Source of the DNA: Psoroptes ovis
Lineage: Eukaryota > Arthropoda > Arachnida > Sarcoptiformes > Psoroptidae
NCBI GenBank assembly: GCA_002943765.1
Contig: PQWQ01000002.1
Coordinates: 620,001 to 684,000 of the forward strand
Direction of reading: 5' to 3'
DNA: 64,000 nucleotides
The translations under genes were made by a program, and so were the position numbers. Positions 48,858 to 60,800 of this stretch are shown one piece after another. Positions within the stretch are counted from its first letter, which is position 1; every line of letters begins with the position of its first letter. Under the pieces are notes generated by a model, which did not search any database, was not told the origin of the DNA, and was given only the letters and a program-made list of their open reading frames with translations.

Positions 48858-50619
48858 TTATAATTCATCTTTAAATGCTTTTTTATCTAAATCTTTACGA
48901 TCTGAATTGATCATAATATGATGATAAAAATTAACAACTTTAAGATAATTATCAACTGATATTCTTTCATCATGACCATGAAATAGTTTAACATTTGATT
49001 GTGTTAAAAAGGCCGGTGAAAATCGATAAACAGATTTACATAACGGTAAATACCAACGTGTATCAGTTCCTGCAACCATTATGCTTGGTATTACGATGAC
49101 ATCTTTAAAAACTTGTTGTATGGATTTTTTTATCGTTTCATAACCGAATGATTCATCATCATGTGGTGATATTGGATGCGGTTCAACTGAATCACCTTTG
49201 TTAATGACTTCAACTCTATCATCGTTAATGATTTTATTATCAATTTCAATTATTTCCGCAACAGATTGAAATGGATGAACACGATGATTCACTACTGCTC
49301 TTGCTTCACTTGGCAATACATTTTCCTATTATGATAATCATTTGCTATTGAACTCGAAATTATTCTTCGATGAATACAACTCACCTTAAAACCACCTGAA
49401 ATAATAGTGGCAGCCGATGTGGTGCGTATTAATGCATTTGTGTTTGGTTTTTTGGCCATTTGCATTTGAAATAAAGGACCGAAAAACCATAAATTACTAT
49501 AAAATAATTTAAATGGATATGTTGCCTGACCAAAAAAATTTTATATAAAAATTTGTTAAAATAAAAGTAGTTTTACCTACATATTTAGCTAATTCTTCGA
49601 GCATTCTTCGTTCAGGTCCTCGACCAAAATAACTATTATGTGCATGAGAATTGAATTTCGATACTGCTTTGGCCAATATGGTTATTGCTGTTTCATAAGT
49701 CGGTGCCGATGAATGTCCTTCGGTGCCATTAGCACGTAATATGACTGAAAGAAAACCTTTTTCAGAGACACCGACTAATGCAACAGGTTGTGTGATGCCT
49801 GGAAAACCGTCCGAAAATACAAACATTCCTTCATCCAAGAGAAATTCAAATTCTTTAATGCCTTTGCGTGTGAATGTTTTGGCAATTTCTTGAGCGCCAT
49901 CCATTCCAAGACCTTCTTCATCATGACCAAATGCAATGTAAAATGAACGTTGTGGTTTGAAATCATTTTTCAATAAATATTCTAATGATTCCATGATTCC
50001 CTTGATTTAAAATTTGAAAATTAGTATTTATTCTTCACTATTTTTCAGAAAAATACCATAAGAGTATCTTTGATATCGATAGCACCACGTCCATAAATTT
50101 CGCCATTTTTTATAACACCACCGAAAGGATCAACAGACCATTTATCTACTTCAACTGGTACAACATCAATGTGTGAACACAATAAATAAGGTTTCAATGT
50201 TGGATCAGATCCTTTAACATAATAGACGAGACTATAATTGTTTACAGTTTCTAATTCAACCAATGGTGATGAATAGATTGTTGGGAAATCTTTTGTTTTC
50301 AAACAATTTTGATTAGTGATAGATCATTAATCCAAATGAAATAATTGCCACGTTTGAACTTACTTTGTTTCAAAAATTGAGCAAATCTAAGCAATTCATT
50401 TCGATCATAATTTTGTCTATCTCTTGTAATTGTTTTGATGCGTAAACTTTCAGCAAAACGTTTAATAATATCATCACCTTTGATCGGTTCATGTGTTTCA
50501 TTACATTGCTGGATGCCGGTTGGATATTTAAAATATACTTCAGAACGAAAAAATAATACACCGATCAATGCTAAAATTGATAGAGCTAATAATGGTAAAA
50601 ATTTCAGAAAAACTCCCAT
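48858..50619 (-). CDS. PM20D1: PM20D1-type M20 peptidase (N-acyl amino acid synthase/hydrolase) ending in KDEL
   Basis: Five exons: 50619-50364, 50289-50057, 50000-49581, 49525-49385, 49325-48858; about 505 residues (human 502). The third donor is GTAGGT, chosen because the usual alternative brings an immediate stop. Residues ~6-24 are hydrophobic (signal or anchor). M20 metal and catalytic motifs are CSHIDVVPVE, GRGAIDIKD, GHDEEGLG, GHSSAPT and, near the end, FHGHDERIS. The enzyme family joins or cleaves fatty acids and amino acids; human PM20D1 is secreted. Unlike it, this protein ends exactly in KDEL, an ER-retrieval signal. It is divergent from SNX17; the Copia 5' LTR lies 130 bp past its stop. 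Confidence 0.9.
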
Positions 50620-51566
50620 AATTCCTCCTCTGTGTTCACTAATTGATTCACAATTTAAAATGAATGAATAATCAATGAGAGTACATTTTTTATTTGAAAT
50701 TCAATTAATTGATTTTTTTGCTGAATAAATCGAAGTCCATTGTCAAAAATAAAACATGTTTATTTCTGATTCATTTTGAAAATCAAACAGAAGATGACAC
50801 CATATATGTCCGAATGAAGACGACTACCATCAACAAATCAAAACAATGAACAACTGAATAATAACATTTGGCAGCTGTGGGACTTGATTACTGTTTAAGA
50901 TCATTGACTTGATCGTTTTATAAAGTTGAAATAAATCAAAAGAATCAAGATTTAGAATTTCCATTTCAACAATTTATACGGATGATTATTAATGGTAAAA
51001 ATATTTTACTTCTCCTTTATTCATATTTAATGCAATATTCATAATTTTTTTTCCTGAAGAAATCGAAAACCCTTATTCATGTAATTAATAGCTTTTAAGA
51101 AAAAAGGGGAAGAAATTCAATTCCATACAACTCGGTATTGAATAATATTACTGCTGAATGATAATGATAAAAAAAAATAATATCAATACGAATTGAAAAA
51201 CAGCAATCCTTGATGTATTATTGAAAATATTATAATTGTTCGTGCATCACCAACATCAACATCAACATCATCAATCTTCAATTTTTTATTTTTTGAATTT
51301 TTCATCGAAGAAGAGAATGTTGCATGGCAACTATCTTCACCATCGACGACAGCAGTAATATCATTCAATGAACACTTCATATTTGCCAATCAAAACAACA
51401 CTTTTTTAATGATAAAAAAAATGTTGATGTTTTTAATTTTTTTTTTTTTTTGAATAATTTATATTCCATTTCCAATCATAATTTAAATGATGATTTTTAA
51501 ATTCTGATCAATCACTCACTTTTTTCAACAATTCCTACATCATTTTCACAAACCAAGCCAAAAAAG
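50620..51566. other. Divergent promoter region PM20D1 / SNX17
   Basis: 947 bp between opposing start codons. A short minus-strand open frame at 51183-51389 has no recognised domain and no clear splice context. No known factor site stands out. Confidence 0.5.
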
Positions 51567-53616
51567 ATGCATTTTTCAATACCTGAAACTAAAGAAATTA
51601 AACATGGTTTCAAAACATTTATTGTAAGTTGAATTTTCAATATGATTATTAATTAATTATTGCATATGTTTTATACTTTTTTTCGCATTCATAGACTTAT
51701 TTAATCTATATAAATGGCTCATTTCATTGCTCATTACGTTATCGACAATTGTATCATTTTCATTTACAATTGAAAAAACAATTCGGTACAAATTTTTTGC
51801 CAGATTTTCCACCGAAAAAATTTCTACCATTGAATTCGCAACAAATTGAAGAACGAAGATTACAGTTGGAGAAATATATTCAAATTGGTCAGTAATCTTT
51901 AAGAGAGATTTATTAATCTAAAATTTTAATTCAATCTATTTATTTAAAAATAGTTAGTCAAGATTCTCAAATAATCAATAGCGATTTGTTCAATGGTTTT
52001 CTATTAGCAGCTCAACAAGAAACGCATAATGATTCAATCAATTCTGTCCAATCAAATGATGATATTGATATTTATCAATTAGATTGGCAGCCAATCCATT
52101 TAATTACGAATGATCATGAAAATAGTGAAATTTTATTAAGAAAATTATGTCAAACTTTACAAATTGACAAAAAATATGTCCCATATTTTGCATTATATTT
52201 AGTTGAACGTTTAATCGATGCAAACAATGCATTAACTAGTGATTATCGTTTGATACGTCGATTACAAAATTTTGAATCACCATTACTGACATTACGAACA
52301 TTGATGAAACAAGCAGCTTTAAATAATAGCAATAATTATGTTATTATAATACGCAAATCATATTTTGATATACAATTTGATTTAGATTTATTTGACAATG
52401 ATATTACCTTGAATTGTATTTATTTACAAACAATCAATGATATTGAAAATGGACATATCATATGTAAAGATAATAATACTAAAAAGCATTTGAATCAATT
52501 GAAAATAACTGATAATAAATTAGAGGTTAGTGTCATTCTTGGATGTTTCACTATTACCTAAATTTATAATTAATCTCTATTCCAGTACATTCAATTAGCA
52601 AGATTACAAAAATTTTATGGTTATCTACATTTTGATCCATGTTATTGTGATTTACCATCATCGCCATCATCAACAGCCACAGAGCCATTATCAACATCGA
52701 AAACAAGTGTAAAATTATTTGCTGGAAATCAAGAACTTATCATTCAAACTAATGATGATAATAAAGATGTAATTAATAATTTTGAAAATGTTTATTCATT
52801 TTCGATTCTCATTAATACATGAATTTTCATTTCAAAAAAAAGGAATATAGCTTTCGTGTTATACGTATTAAATGTTGGCGTTTAACAACATCATCGTCAT
52901 CGAATCACAATCGTAGTGATAATGATCATCAACGATCTAAAGATGAGTCAAAAGGAAGATTTGAAATTTCTTTTGAATATTTAATCAATAAAGGTTGTTT
53001 ACAATGGATCACAATCTATAGTTCACAGGTAATTTTTTTCTCATTTATGAATTTTATTGATATTTTTGAAATAATCTTGAATCATTGATGAATAAATTCA
53101 CAGGCAGTATTAATCAGTTATTGTTTACAAAGTATGATCGAAGAGATGCTATTGAAACGTGAAGGAAAAAAATTTCGTTCTGAAGGTTTAAACATACGTT
53201 ATAATACAAGTCCAAATTCACGTTTCATGAATAATCACCAACAACAAAATCAACAGCAACAACAAACGGATCATCATCATTCATCCAATGTTAGCAATGC
53301 TAATGCTAATAGTAATGGCTTGACAAGTAACACTGTTGATAATAATATTATCGAATGGAATTATTATAAACAAGATGGTACACAACATTATCATTATCCA
53401 TTATCAACATCATCATCGACAACAACATTGACAAGTGAAAAAAGTCAAAATAGTGAAAAAAGCTTTATAAATGATAATTATAATTGCATAAATCATCAAA
53501 TTGATTCATCACAACAACAACAATCTCAAAAATTAAATGATTTAAGTGAAAGATTTCGTGAAATATCGTTGGTCGAAAATAATGTTTTTAATGAAATTGG
53601 TGATGATGATCTATGA
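51567..53616 (+). CDS. SNX17: Sorting nexin 17 (endosomal recycling adaptor)
   Basis: Six exons: 51567-51623, 51695-51887, 51954-52525, 52586-52768, 52843-53028, 53104-53616; about 567 residues (human 470). It begins MHFSIPET, identical to human SNX17. The PX domain (residues ~1-105) contains RYRQLYHFHLQLKKQFG and FLPDFPPKKFLPL. The FERM-like module follows, with LLRKLCQTLQID (F1), IIIRKSYFDIQFD and LQTINDIENG (F2), and YGYLHFDPC plus LQWITIYSSQ (F3). The extra length is Gln/Asn/Ser-rich sequence in the tail. The C-terminus EIGDDDL matches the human tail that binds the Retriever complex. SNX17 binds NPxY cargo such as integrins and LDL-receptor-family proteins on PI3P endosomes and returns them to the cell surface. 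Confidence 0.93.
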
Positions 53617-53776
53617 TTGAACCAATTAAAAAACCAAAGCAAAAATGAATTCATTTATTTAAAAAATTCAAATATTGTATGATAATATAAAATGATTTTT
53701 ATTGAAAATAAAATTAAACAAGAACAAAAAAAAGGAAAAAATTTCTTAAATAATTTAAAATAAACATTATTAAATG

Positions 53777-55975
53777 TTAAAACATTTGATAAGAATTATG
53801 ATCACGTGATGTGTCATTGTCATCAATCATGGATGCTCCAAGAAATTCTTCTAATCGTTTTTGTTCATCCAGATCTTGTTCATTGTCATTATTAATTGTC
53901 GATGATGAATTTTTTGTTTTCAATTTTGTTTTCTTTTTCTTAGTGTTTGTATTAGAAATTGTTGTTTTATGAATGTTTGATGATAGATTATCATTAGTGT
54001 TATTCACTGTTTTCGATGATTTTTTCACTTTCTTTTTCGTTGAATTCGTATTATTATTTGTTGTTGATTTTTTCTTCACACTTTTCACATGATGATCGAT
54101 GGATGATGATGATACATTGAGATTATTATGCTCGTCATTATCATCTTCATTCATTGATTCATTTTGTGATAGATTGTTTGTGGAATGTTTTGAGATGTAC
54201 ATGCTTTCCAATGCTTCAATTTCATCAATATTCAAAACGGGAATTTTTTCTTTCGAATGATCATCATCTTCTTCTGCATTGATTTGTTTTTCATCATCAT
54301 CATCATCTTCATTTGTAGTTGATGTAGTGATTGTTGTAACAGACAATTTTTCAACATTTTCTAGATTTAAATTTTGTTTATCATCAACTTCGTGATCATT
54401 ATATTTTAGTTGTGATGTGTGAATTTTTTTCTCATTATTTGATTCATTCAATATCATATCTTCTGGGTCTAATTCTTCTTGATATTTAGCAACAAGTTGA
54501 TTATTACCTAGTGTATCTTCATCATCATCTTCGATAGAATTTTCTTCATCAACTGGCGGTAAATCTGTTTGAGGTAAATTTGGTTCATCCAAAAATTTTC
54601 TAAACATATTTTGCTCGCCATCATCAGGCACAAAATCTTCAATATTTTTTACTGAATTATTTTGCAATGATAGATTTTTATTTGATTTATTTTGAAATCG
54701 CTGCTGAAATTTCGGTGGTAATGGATTATTGGCACCAATTATAATACTAGGCATTGGTTTGATAATTCCTACAGGTTCATTATTATCGACCGAGTTATTT
54801 TGATTCGAAATACCGTTCGCCATTTTCGACATATTAGCGGGCATTGAAGCACTCCTCGGCGGTATTTTACCAATTTGTTGTTGATCAACATTTTTCGTTG
54901 CTGATAATTGATCAGCCATCATACGACGTTTGTTTGTTAACATATTAAGAAAATAATCATAATCATATTCATCACTATCGATTAATGCATCTAATTCTTG
55001 ACATGTTGCATCGATTTCGGAGCGATTACGTTCTAATTGTTTGATCATTGTTTCACGTTGTAAATGTAGATATGGTAGATTGAAAAATTTATACAAATAT
55101 CTTAAACCGAAACCATTTCTCATTGAACATTCAGCATATCGGATCTGTCCAATTCTTTTACGATTTTTTTCAATATCTTCTTTTAATATTGTATCAATGA
55201 AACCATGAACTTGATCACTAGTTATTACACGATGATGTCCCATATCACGATGATTTGCTAATATCAATATTGGAATGTTCAATGGACATTGATGTATTTC
55301 ACGTTGAATATAATCAAATGTCCATGCTTTTGTCATATCAAATAAAAATATAACACCATTCGTACCTTTGTAAACGTTAACAAATTCAGCATCTAATGCT
55401 GGTGCATTATATGATTCATCATTTGATGGAGTATTTTTTGTATTTTGATCATTGTGCATTTTTAACACATCTTTTGATTGATTTGAATGTGCGTTCGATG
55501 TGGTGATTGTTGTTGTTGCTGCTGCTGCAGCAGATGATGTTAATATATCTCGCTTTTTACCTTTATCAACAATATCCCATATTTCAACTTTGATTATATC
55601 ATCAGTAGCATTATAATTCCATTGTATGCTAGCAACTTTTATCTCTTCACTTGCAATATATTCTTCATGAAATTTATCACCTTGCAGGCGATAAAATAGA
55701 CATGTTTTACCAACATTTCTATCACCACGTATGATGATTTTCACTATTAAAAGAAATATCATCAATTTCAGAAAGAATTCAAATGAAACAAATTGAAACT
55801 TACTGTTATACTGAATACCACGTGAAAATTTTTTCTGTAAAAATTGATCCATAGGTTTAACATGATTGTTGAGACGATTATTCGGTCCATTTTGTTTATG
55901 ATTATTCGTACCATTAACAGCATTATTCAATGATTGTTCAGAATTTTGTTTTTTAAAATTTTTAAATATAAACAT
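53777..55975 (-). CDS. RABL6: RABL6 (Parf), Rab-like atypical GTPase
   Basis: Exons 55975-55804 and 55743-53777; about 712 residues (human 729). The start at 55975 (MFIFKNFKK) is chosen over an upstream in-frame ATG at 56029 because RABL6 proteins start at this point. The junction restores GIQYNMKIIIRGDRNVGKT, the conserved start of the G domain. G3 is WDIVDKG in place of DTAGQ, and G4 is ANHRDMG in place of NKxD, both normal for RABL6. Later blocks are YLYKFFNLPYLHLQRETMIKQLERN, NIEDFVPDD and, near the end, LEEFLGAS. The C-terminal half is acidic, Ser/Asn-rich and then Lys-rich, probably disordered. RABL6 links to p19ARF and cell-cycle control in mammals. It converges with SNX17 (160 bp between stops). 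Confidence 0.92.
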   Translation of the reverse strand: MFIFKNFKKQNSEQSLNNAVNGTNNHKQNGPNNRLNNHVKPMDQFLQKKFSRGIQYNSKFQFVSFEFFLKLMIFLLIVKIIIRGDRNVGKTCLFYRLQGDKFHEEYIASEEIKVASIQWNYNATDDIIKVEIWDIVDKGKKRDILTSSAAAAATTTITTSNAHSNQSKDVLKMHNDQNTKNTPSNDESYNAPALDAEFVNVYKGTNGVIFLFDMTKAWTFDYIQREIHQCPLNIPILILANHRDMGHHRVITSDQVHGFIDTILKEDIEKNRKRIGQIRYAECSMRNGFGLRYLYKFFNLPYLHLQRETMIKQLERNRSEIDATCQELDALIDSDEYDYDYFLNMLTNKRRMMADQLSATKNVDQQQIGKIPPRSASMPANMSKMANGISNQNNSVDNNEPVGIIKPMPSIIIGANNPLPPKFQQRFQNKSNKNLSLQNNSVKNIEDFVPDDGEQNMFRKFLDEPNLPQTDLPPVDEENSIEDDDEDTLGNNQLVAKYQEELDPEDMILNESNNEKKIHTSQLKYNDHEVDDKQNLNLENVEKLSVTTITTSTTNEDDDDDEKQINAEEDDDHSKEKIPVLNIDEIEALESMYISKHSTNNLSQNESMNEDDNDEHNNLNVSSSSIDHHVKSVKKKSTTNNNTNSTKKKVKKSSKTVNNTNDNLSSNIHKTTISNTNTKKKKTKLKTKNSSSTINNDNEQDLDEQKRLEEFLGASMIDDNDTSRDHNSYQMF

Positions 55976-57800
55976 TTTTGAGAATAGATTTGTGAATAAG
56001 ATTTGATTTGAAAATGATTTGAGATTCAATCATAAAAACATATGGTAATTTATTTTTCAATTAAAGAAAAAAATTGATAGATGAATGACCTAAAAATTAA
56101 ATTTAAATTTAATTTTAAAAATAAAATGAACAGAATTATTTCATTTCTGATTAAAAACAAAATTACCATACAGAAATCGATGGCTGATGACGTATCCCGT
56201 TATACTTTATTCCTTTGTTTACGATGATTTGCTTCATTTATTCATAACAAAATTGAAAAAAACGAAAGGAAAACATTTTCAATTATTCAAGATCACATAT
56301 TTAACAAAAAATACAGGTTTTTTTTTATTTCTGCGTTTATTATTTTAAATGGAAATTTCCAATTTAAGAGTTATTGTATGAAATTTACAATTTCAATATA
56401 CAAAAAATGTGTTCATTGCTTTTGAACGATAATTCATTTCCAAACGAAATCCAAATTATGATAAATCAAATCAAATCAATTAGTTTGATGATTGATAAAC
56501 GAACGAAACAAAAAAAAAATGATCAAATGAAATTTTAGCTCAAAAAAAATAAAAATTAAAATAAATGCCAAAATACAAACAAAAAATTGAAAATAAAATA
56601 AACAAAAATCAATTTGAAATAAAATGAAATCATTTCAAGTATTTTGAATTCAGACACAAGAGATGGCAGATGATTTCTTGTTGAATTTAAATTATGAAAA
56701 ATGATTGAAAATCATCGTCAATTTTGTTTCAATCTTCAATTTTCAAATTCAATAGAAATCAATTGAATTTTGATTGAATTGAATTAATTAATTTGAATTA
56801 ATTTTTTGGATTTGAAAAACAGTTCAGTTTTTTTCAACGTGAGAACGATAAAATGTAAATTATTTTCTGATTTAGAATTCAAACACGTGTCTTTTACGAT
56901 TTAAATAATAATCATAATAATAATTGCATTCATATTATCATCATCATTACCAAGTGATTATGAAACAATTGTTCCGATCAAATCAAAAAAAAAAAAAAAA
57001 AATCAATGCCGTATAATGATGCATTGCATGCATCTCTGTTTCCATCTCGTTATTCGTTTCATTTACAAACAAATTTGCATTTGAAAACAAAATTAAAATG
57101 GAAAATTCATGCCATTCATTCATATTCAAGCCATTTTTTGATTGTGTGTTTAAATGATGTACAATATATTGTGTTTGTATGCAGCATTTGAAACTAACAA
57201 ATTTTTCACTTAAACATTTTATGCCTGTGTATCTTGCTTGTGTTCAAATAATCATCGCTGATCATCATCACAACACACACATGTGATAATAATTGGATCA
57301 AAGCAAATCTAATTGATTTTTATTTTTTTTCCTTTTCATTTTTTCACGTTCATACGTTCATATGACAATTAGTTGTTGTTTAATGTGTCATCAATTTGTC
57401 CGGTGTATCGTTTTATCATTTTCAATGAAGAAGAAATGAATAGAGAGCGAGAGAAAAAGATGAAAAATTAAATATTTAAATTGATTTTCATCAATCGAAA
57501 TGATGTATTATATGACACGAGTCGTACGAATCAAATAATCAAATGAAATCAAATCCAAATAGAAAGCTATTCATTTTCAATACAAATGTAAATGTAAATA
57601 TTATGAAATATTGAATATGAATAGATATGAAAATCATTTTATTTTTTTTTCATCACTTTTCATCATTCATTCTGATTTCCTATTGTTTCAATTGATTAAA
57701 TTTTTTTTCCGAAAAGAGGAATAAGGAAAAAACAAAAAGTTTCATCACTTTGATGTTTATTTATTTTATTTTATTTTTTTCGATTGATTAATCGATTATA
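55976..57800. other. RABL6 5' flank
   Basis: 1.8 kb, AT-rich. TGACGTA at 56188-56194, a CRE-like site in a slightly GC-richer block about 215 bp before the RABL6 ATG, marks a likely promoter. A CACGTG lies near 56885. No coding region was seen. Confidence 0.45.
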
Positions 57801-57880
57801 TTAGGCTGGCCGAAAAGTTCATTCCGTTTATTCGATAGAGTTGCTCATGAAAATCGGCCAGAACTTTGCGGACAACCTAA
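57801..57880. mobile_element. Mariner-type micro-MITE, copy 3 (80 bp)
   Basis: It starts TTAGGCTGGCCGAAAAGTTC and ends GAACTTTGCGGACAACCTAA, with TA on both sides (57799-57800, 57881-57882). The start resembles mariner terminal repeats (TTAGGTTGGCCGAAAAGTTC type). The right end equals that of the copy at 7243-7314. Confidence 0.75.
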
Positions 57881-60800
57881 TATATTCAAAAGAAAAATAT
57901 TCAATAATCAAAGATAAATCAAAGACTAAGAAAATTCAAATATCCGGTCTGCATGTGTATCACAATCAATTATTATTTCGCGCTTTACAATGAATGAATC
58001 GACAATATAATGACAACTACGGCGGCGACAGTAACACTATTAAAAAATAAAAAACAAACAAAATATCCTTCTTTCTCTGTGATCTTAAATTAATTCAATT
58101 TAATTCTAATTTTCACAAAATCAAAAAATAAATAAATGAATAAAAAAGAAGAAAAGAAAAAATAATAAAATCAATCACAAAACACCAGATTTCTTCAAGA
58201 TATTTGAAGATTTGTGTGTTTTTGTGTGTGTGCAAATAATACACACCGGGTAATAATCATCATGATTTTAAATTAGTTTTTAGTTCTCCTATTTGGTTGT
58301 TTATCAAATAAATAAAATAGAATAAAATTGAATGAAAAAACAAATCAAATTTCGCTTTATTTTTTTGTCAATTTTGAAATGGTTGGACGAATTTTCCTTT
58401 AAATTTATTTATTTATTTATTTTTAATCAACCATCAAAGTTGTTGATGAGAATTTTTTCCATTTTCAATTTGATTTGAATCAATCACAAAGTGATGATTA
58501 TTGATTGGTAATGATTGACAGATAATAATAATCACAATAATAATAATAATGAATGGATAATAAAGTAATACTATCACTGATAATGATGATAATAATAACG
58601 ATGGTAACGTTGATAATGATACATCGAAAATAATAAAAAAAAATTGAATTTTTTTTTCTTTGACGAATTGTTCAAGGGGCAAATGAGAAAAATAGATAGC
58701 AGAAAATTCATCGAACCATTCATTATCAATCAAACAAATGATAATAATAATACCAATGATAATAATGAATCATGATAATGATAATAATAAAATTGAATGA
58801 ATACAGGTAGATTATTGAATCGAAGAATTTCTCATTCATTCAATCCATTTGATTCAATTCAATCCATTTGATTAAATTCAATTAAATCAATTCTGGCAAT
58901 AATTTCTTAATTTTCGATGAAATTTTTTATTTTAAATTCAGTAAATTATAAGATTTGTGTGAAAATTTTCCGTGAAAAATTTTTGATTTGATTTGACTTT
59001 GGTTTCACGGTTTACTTTTGTTTATTTATTCAATTTTTTATTTAATTTTTCCCTTGATACAATTTTCAACAAATATGAATTTGTTGATGTGAATTTTGAT
59101 TGATTACTAGTCTTCTTATTTGAAATTTGTCGAGGCGAAATATTGAACTTTTTTCCTGAAAAAAAGAATTTTCTATGAGCAAACAATCGATATGAACCAC
59201 CAGATATGAATGTTGAATTGATTAAATTTTTTTCTGAAAAATTATTTTCCAGAAAAACAAAAAAAATTCAAAGAAAATTTTTCAAATAAAAACTGGCCAA
59301 TTGGTGTGCGTGCGAGCACACGTGCTTTGGCAATAATGGCACGTGTTTTTTTTTGTTGGTGGGCACCGAAAAAAAGGCCTGAATCGTTTTACGGCCTTTG
59401 GTTGATTTGGACAAAATTTTTTCAGGGCAAAAACAGAAAAATTTTTTGAAAAATTTGTCAAAAATTTGAATTTTTAAATATCTTTTTCCTCTTGTTTTAT
59501 ATTTCATTTCATTCCATTTCAGGGTTTCTATTTTTGTGGTTTGTATTTTTGAAATATTTTTTTTCCAAAAGAAAAAATTGAAAAATCATTGAAAAATCGA
59601 TGGCTGCGAAAACCAGAAAAATACCAGAAAAACCCAAGTAGTAACAAACAAACAAAATTAATAAATCACAAACTCAGCTATTTTTTTTTTACTGTCTCGT
59701 AAATATTTGAAACTTTTTTTCACCGATATTCATTCTTTGGTTGCATTTATTCAGAATTTGAAAGCAAAAACATCGTATCTGTGTCTTCTATGTGTGTTTG
59801 TGTGTGCGTGTGTGTGTTGGTATGTATATCAAAGAATCATTTACAACACTGAATTTTTCATTTTTTATATTTCCAAAATGCTTTGAAAATCAATTCAACA
59901 ATGAAGAGAGTGAGAAAAAATGCTTACTCTTTGAATTCCAAATGTATATTTTTCCGTGTATTTTCTATGAAGAATCAAATTTTCTAGCATTTCCCGGTTA
60001 ACAGTGAGACGATTGGAAAATGAATGAAAGAATGAAAATATTTTCATATTCATTCCGATGATACCAAAGAAATGAATGTTATTTCGGATCCAAATGATCA
60101 ATTCAATAGAAAACTACAATTTTATTCTTTGATTACGAAATTTCAAAGTGTTGAAAGAATTGAAATTTTATCAAATTTTAAAATCTTAGATTTTTTATTT
60201 TTTATTTCTTTGAAAATTCAACACTGTTAAAAGCTTAAATCCGAGAAGCTGTCAATGATACCTTGACAAATTGACAAATTCAAATCCATTATCGCCTGAT
60301 ATATACTATGGCATTTTTATTCTGTTATTTCATTTTATTTCTTATCTGATGCTTCAATATTTGACATGAGATGATGATATTGCACATCACAAACACCGAA
60401 ATGTGCAAAGATCTTTTTTTCTGGTAGTATATTTTAGATATTTTGTATTTAAATACTTTGAATGAATGAATGAATGAATGAAAAATATTTTGCGAAAAAA
60501 AAATTATTTAAAAAACTACGACCGCCTTAAATCATTTTCGATTTAATCATTGAAAACACAGCCAAAACATCGGATACTGGAAGGAAAAATTGGATCAAAT
60601 CATATATATCAAACCATAGGAAGGAATAGGCGAAAAAAATGGGTTTTTTTTTCTGACTATGAACAACCAGCGAAATATCTGTTATATATAAATGATGATT
60701 ACCATTATATATCAAAGTGAAAATTTGTGTACAATGTACAGATGAAAAATAATAAACCATAGATAGTGCCAATATGGATGGAATAGGAGGATGTGCGTGT

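Noticed and set aside
51183..51389. 68-codon minus-strand frame in the PM20D1/SNX17 promoter region
   Set aside because: No recognised domain, no partner exon found, and composition fits background.
55976..56029. Upstream in-frame ATG for RABL6
   Set aside because: The family starts at the MF(I/S) sequence 18 codons later; the extra residues are low-complexity.
60375..60412. TATTGCAC string in a small hairpin, reminiscent of miR-92/25 seeds
   Set aside because: The stem is only about 8 bp and the rest does not match the family.
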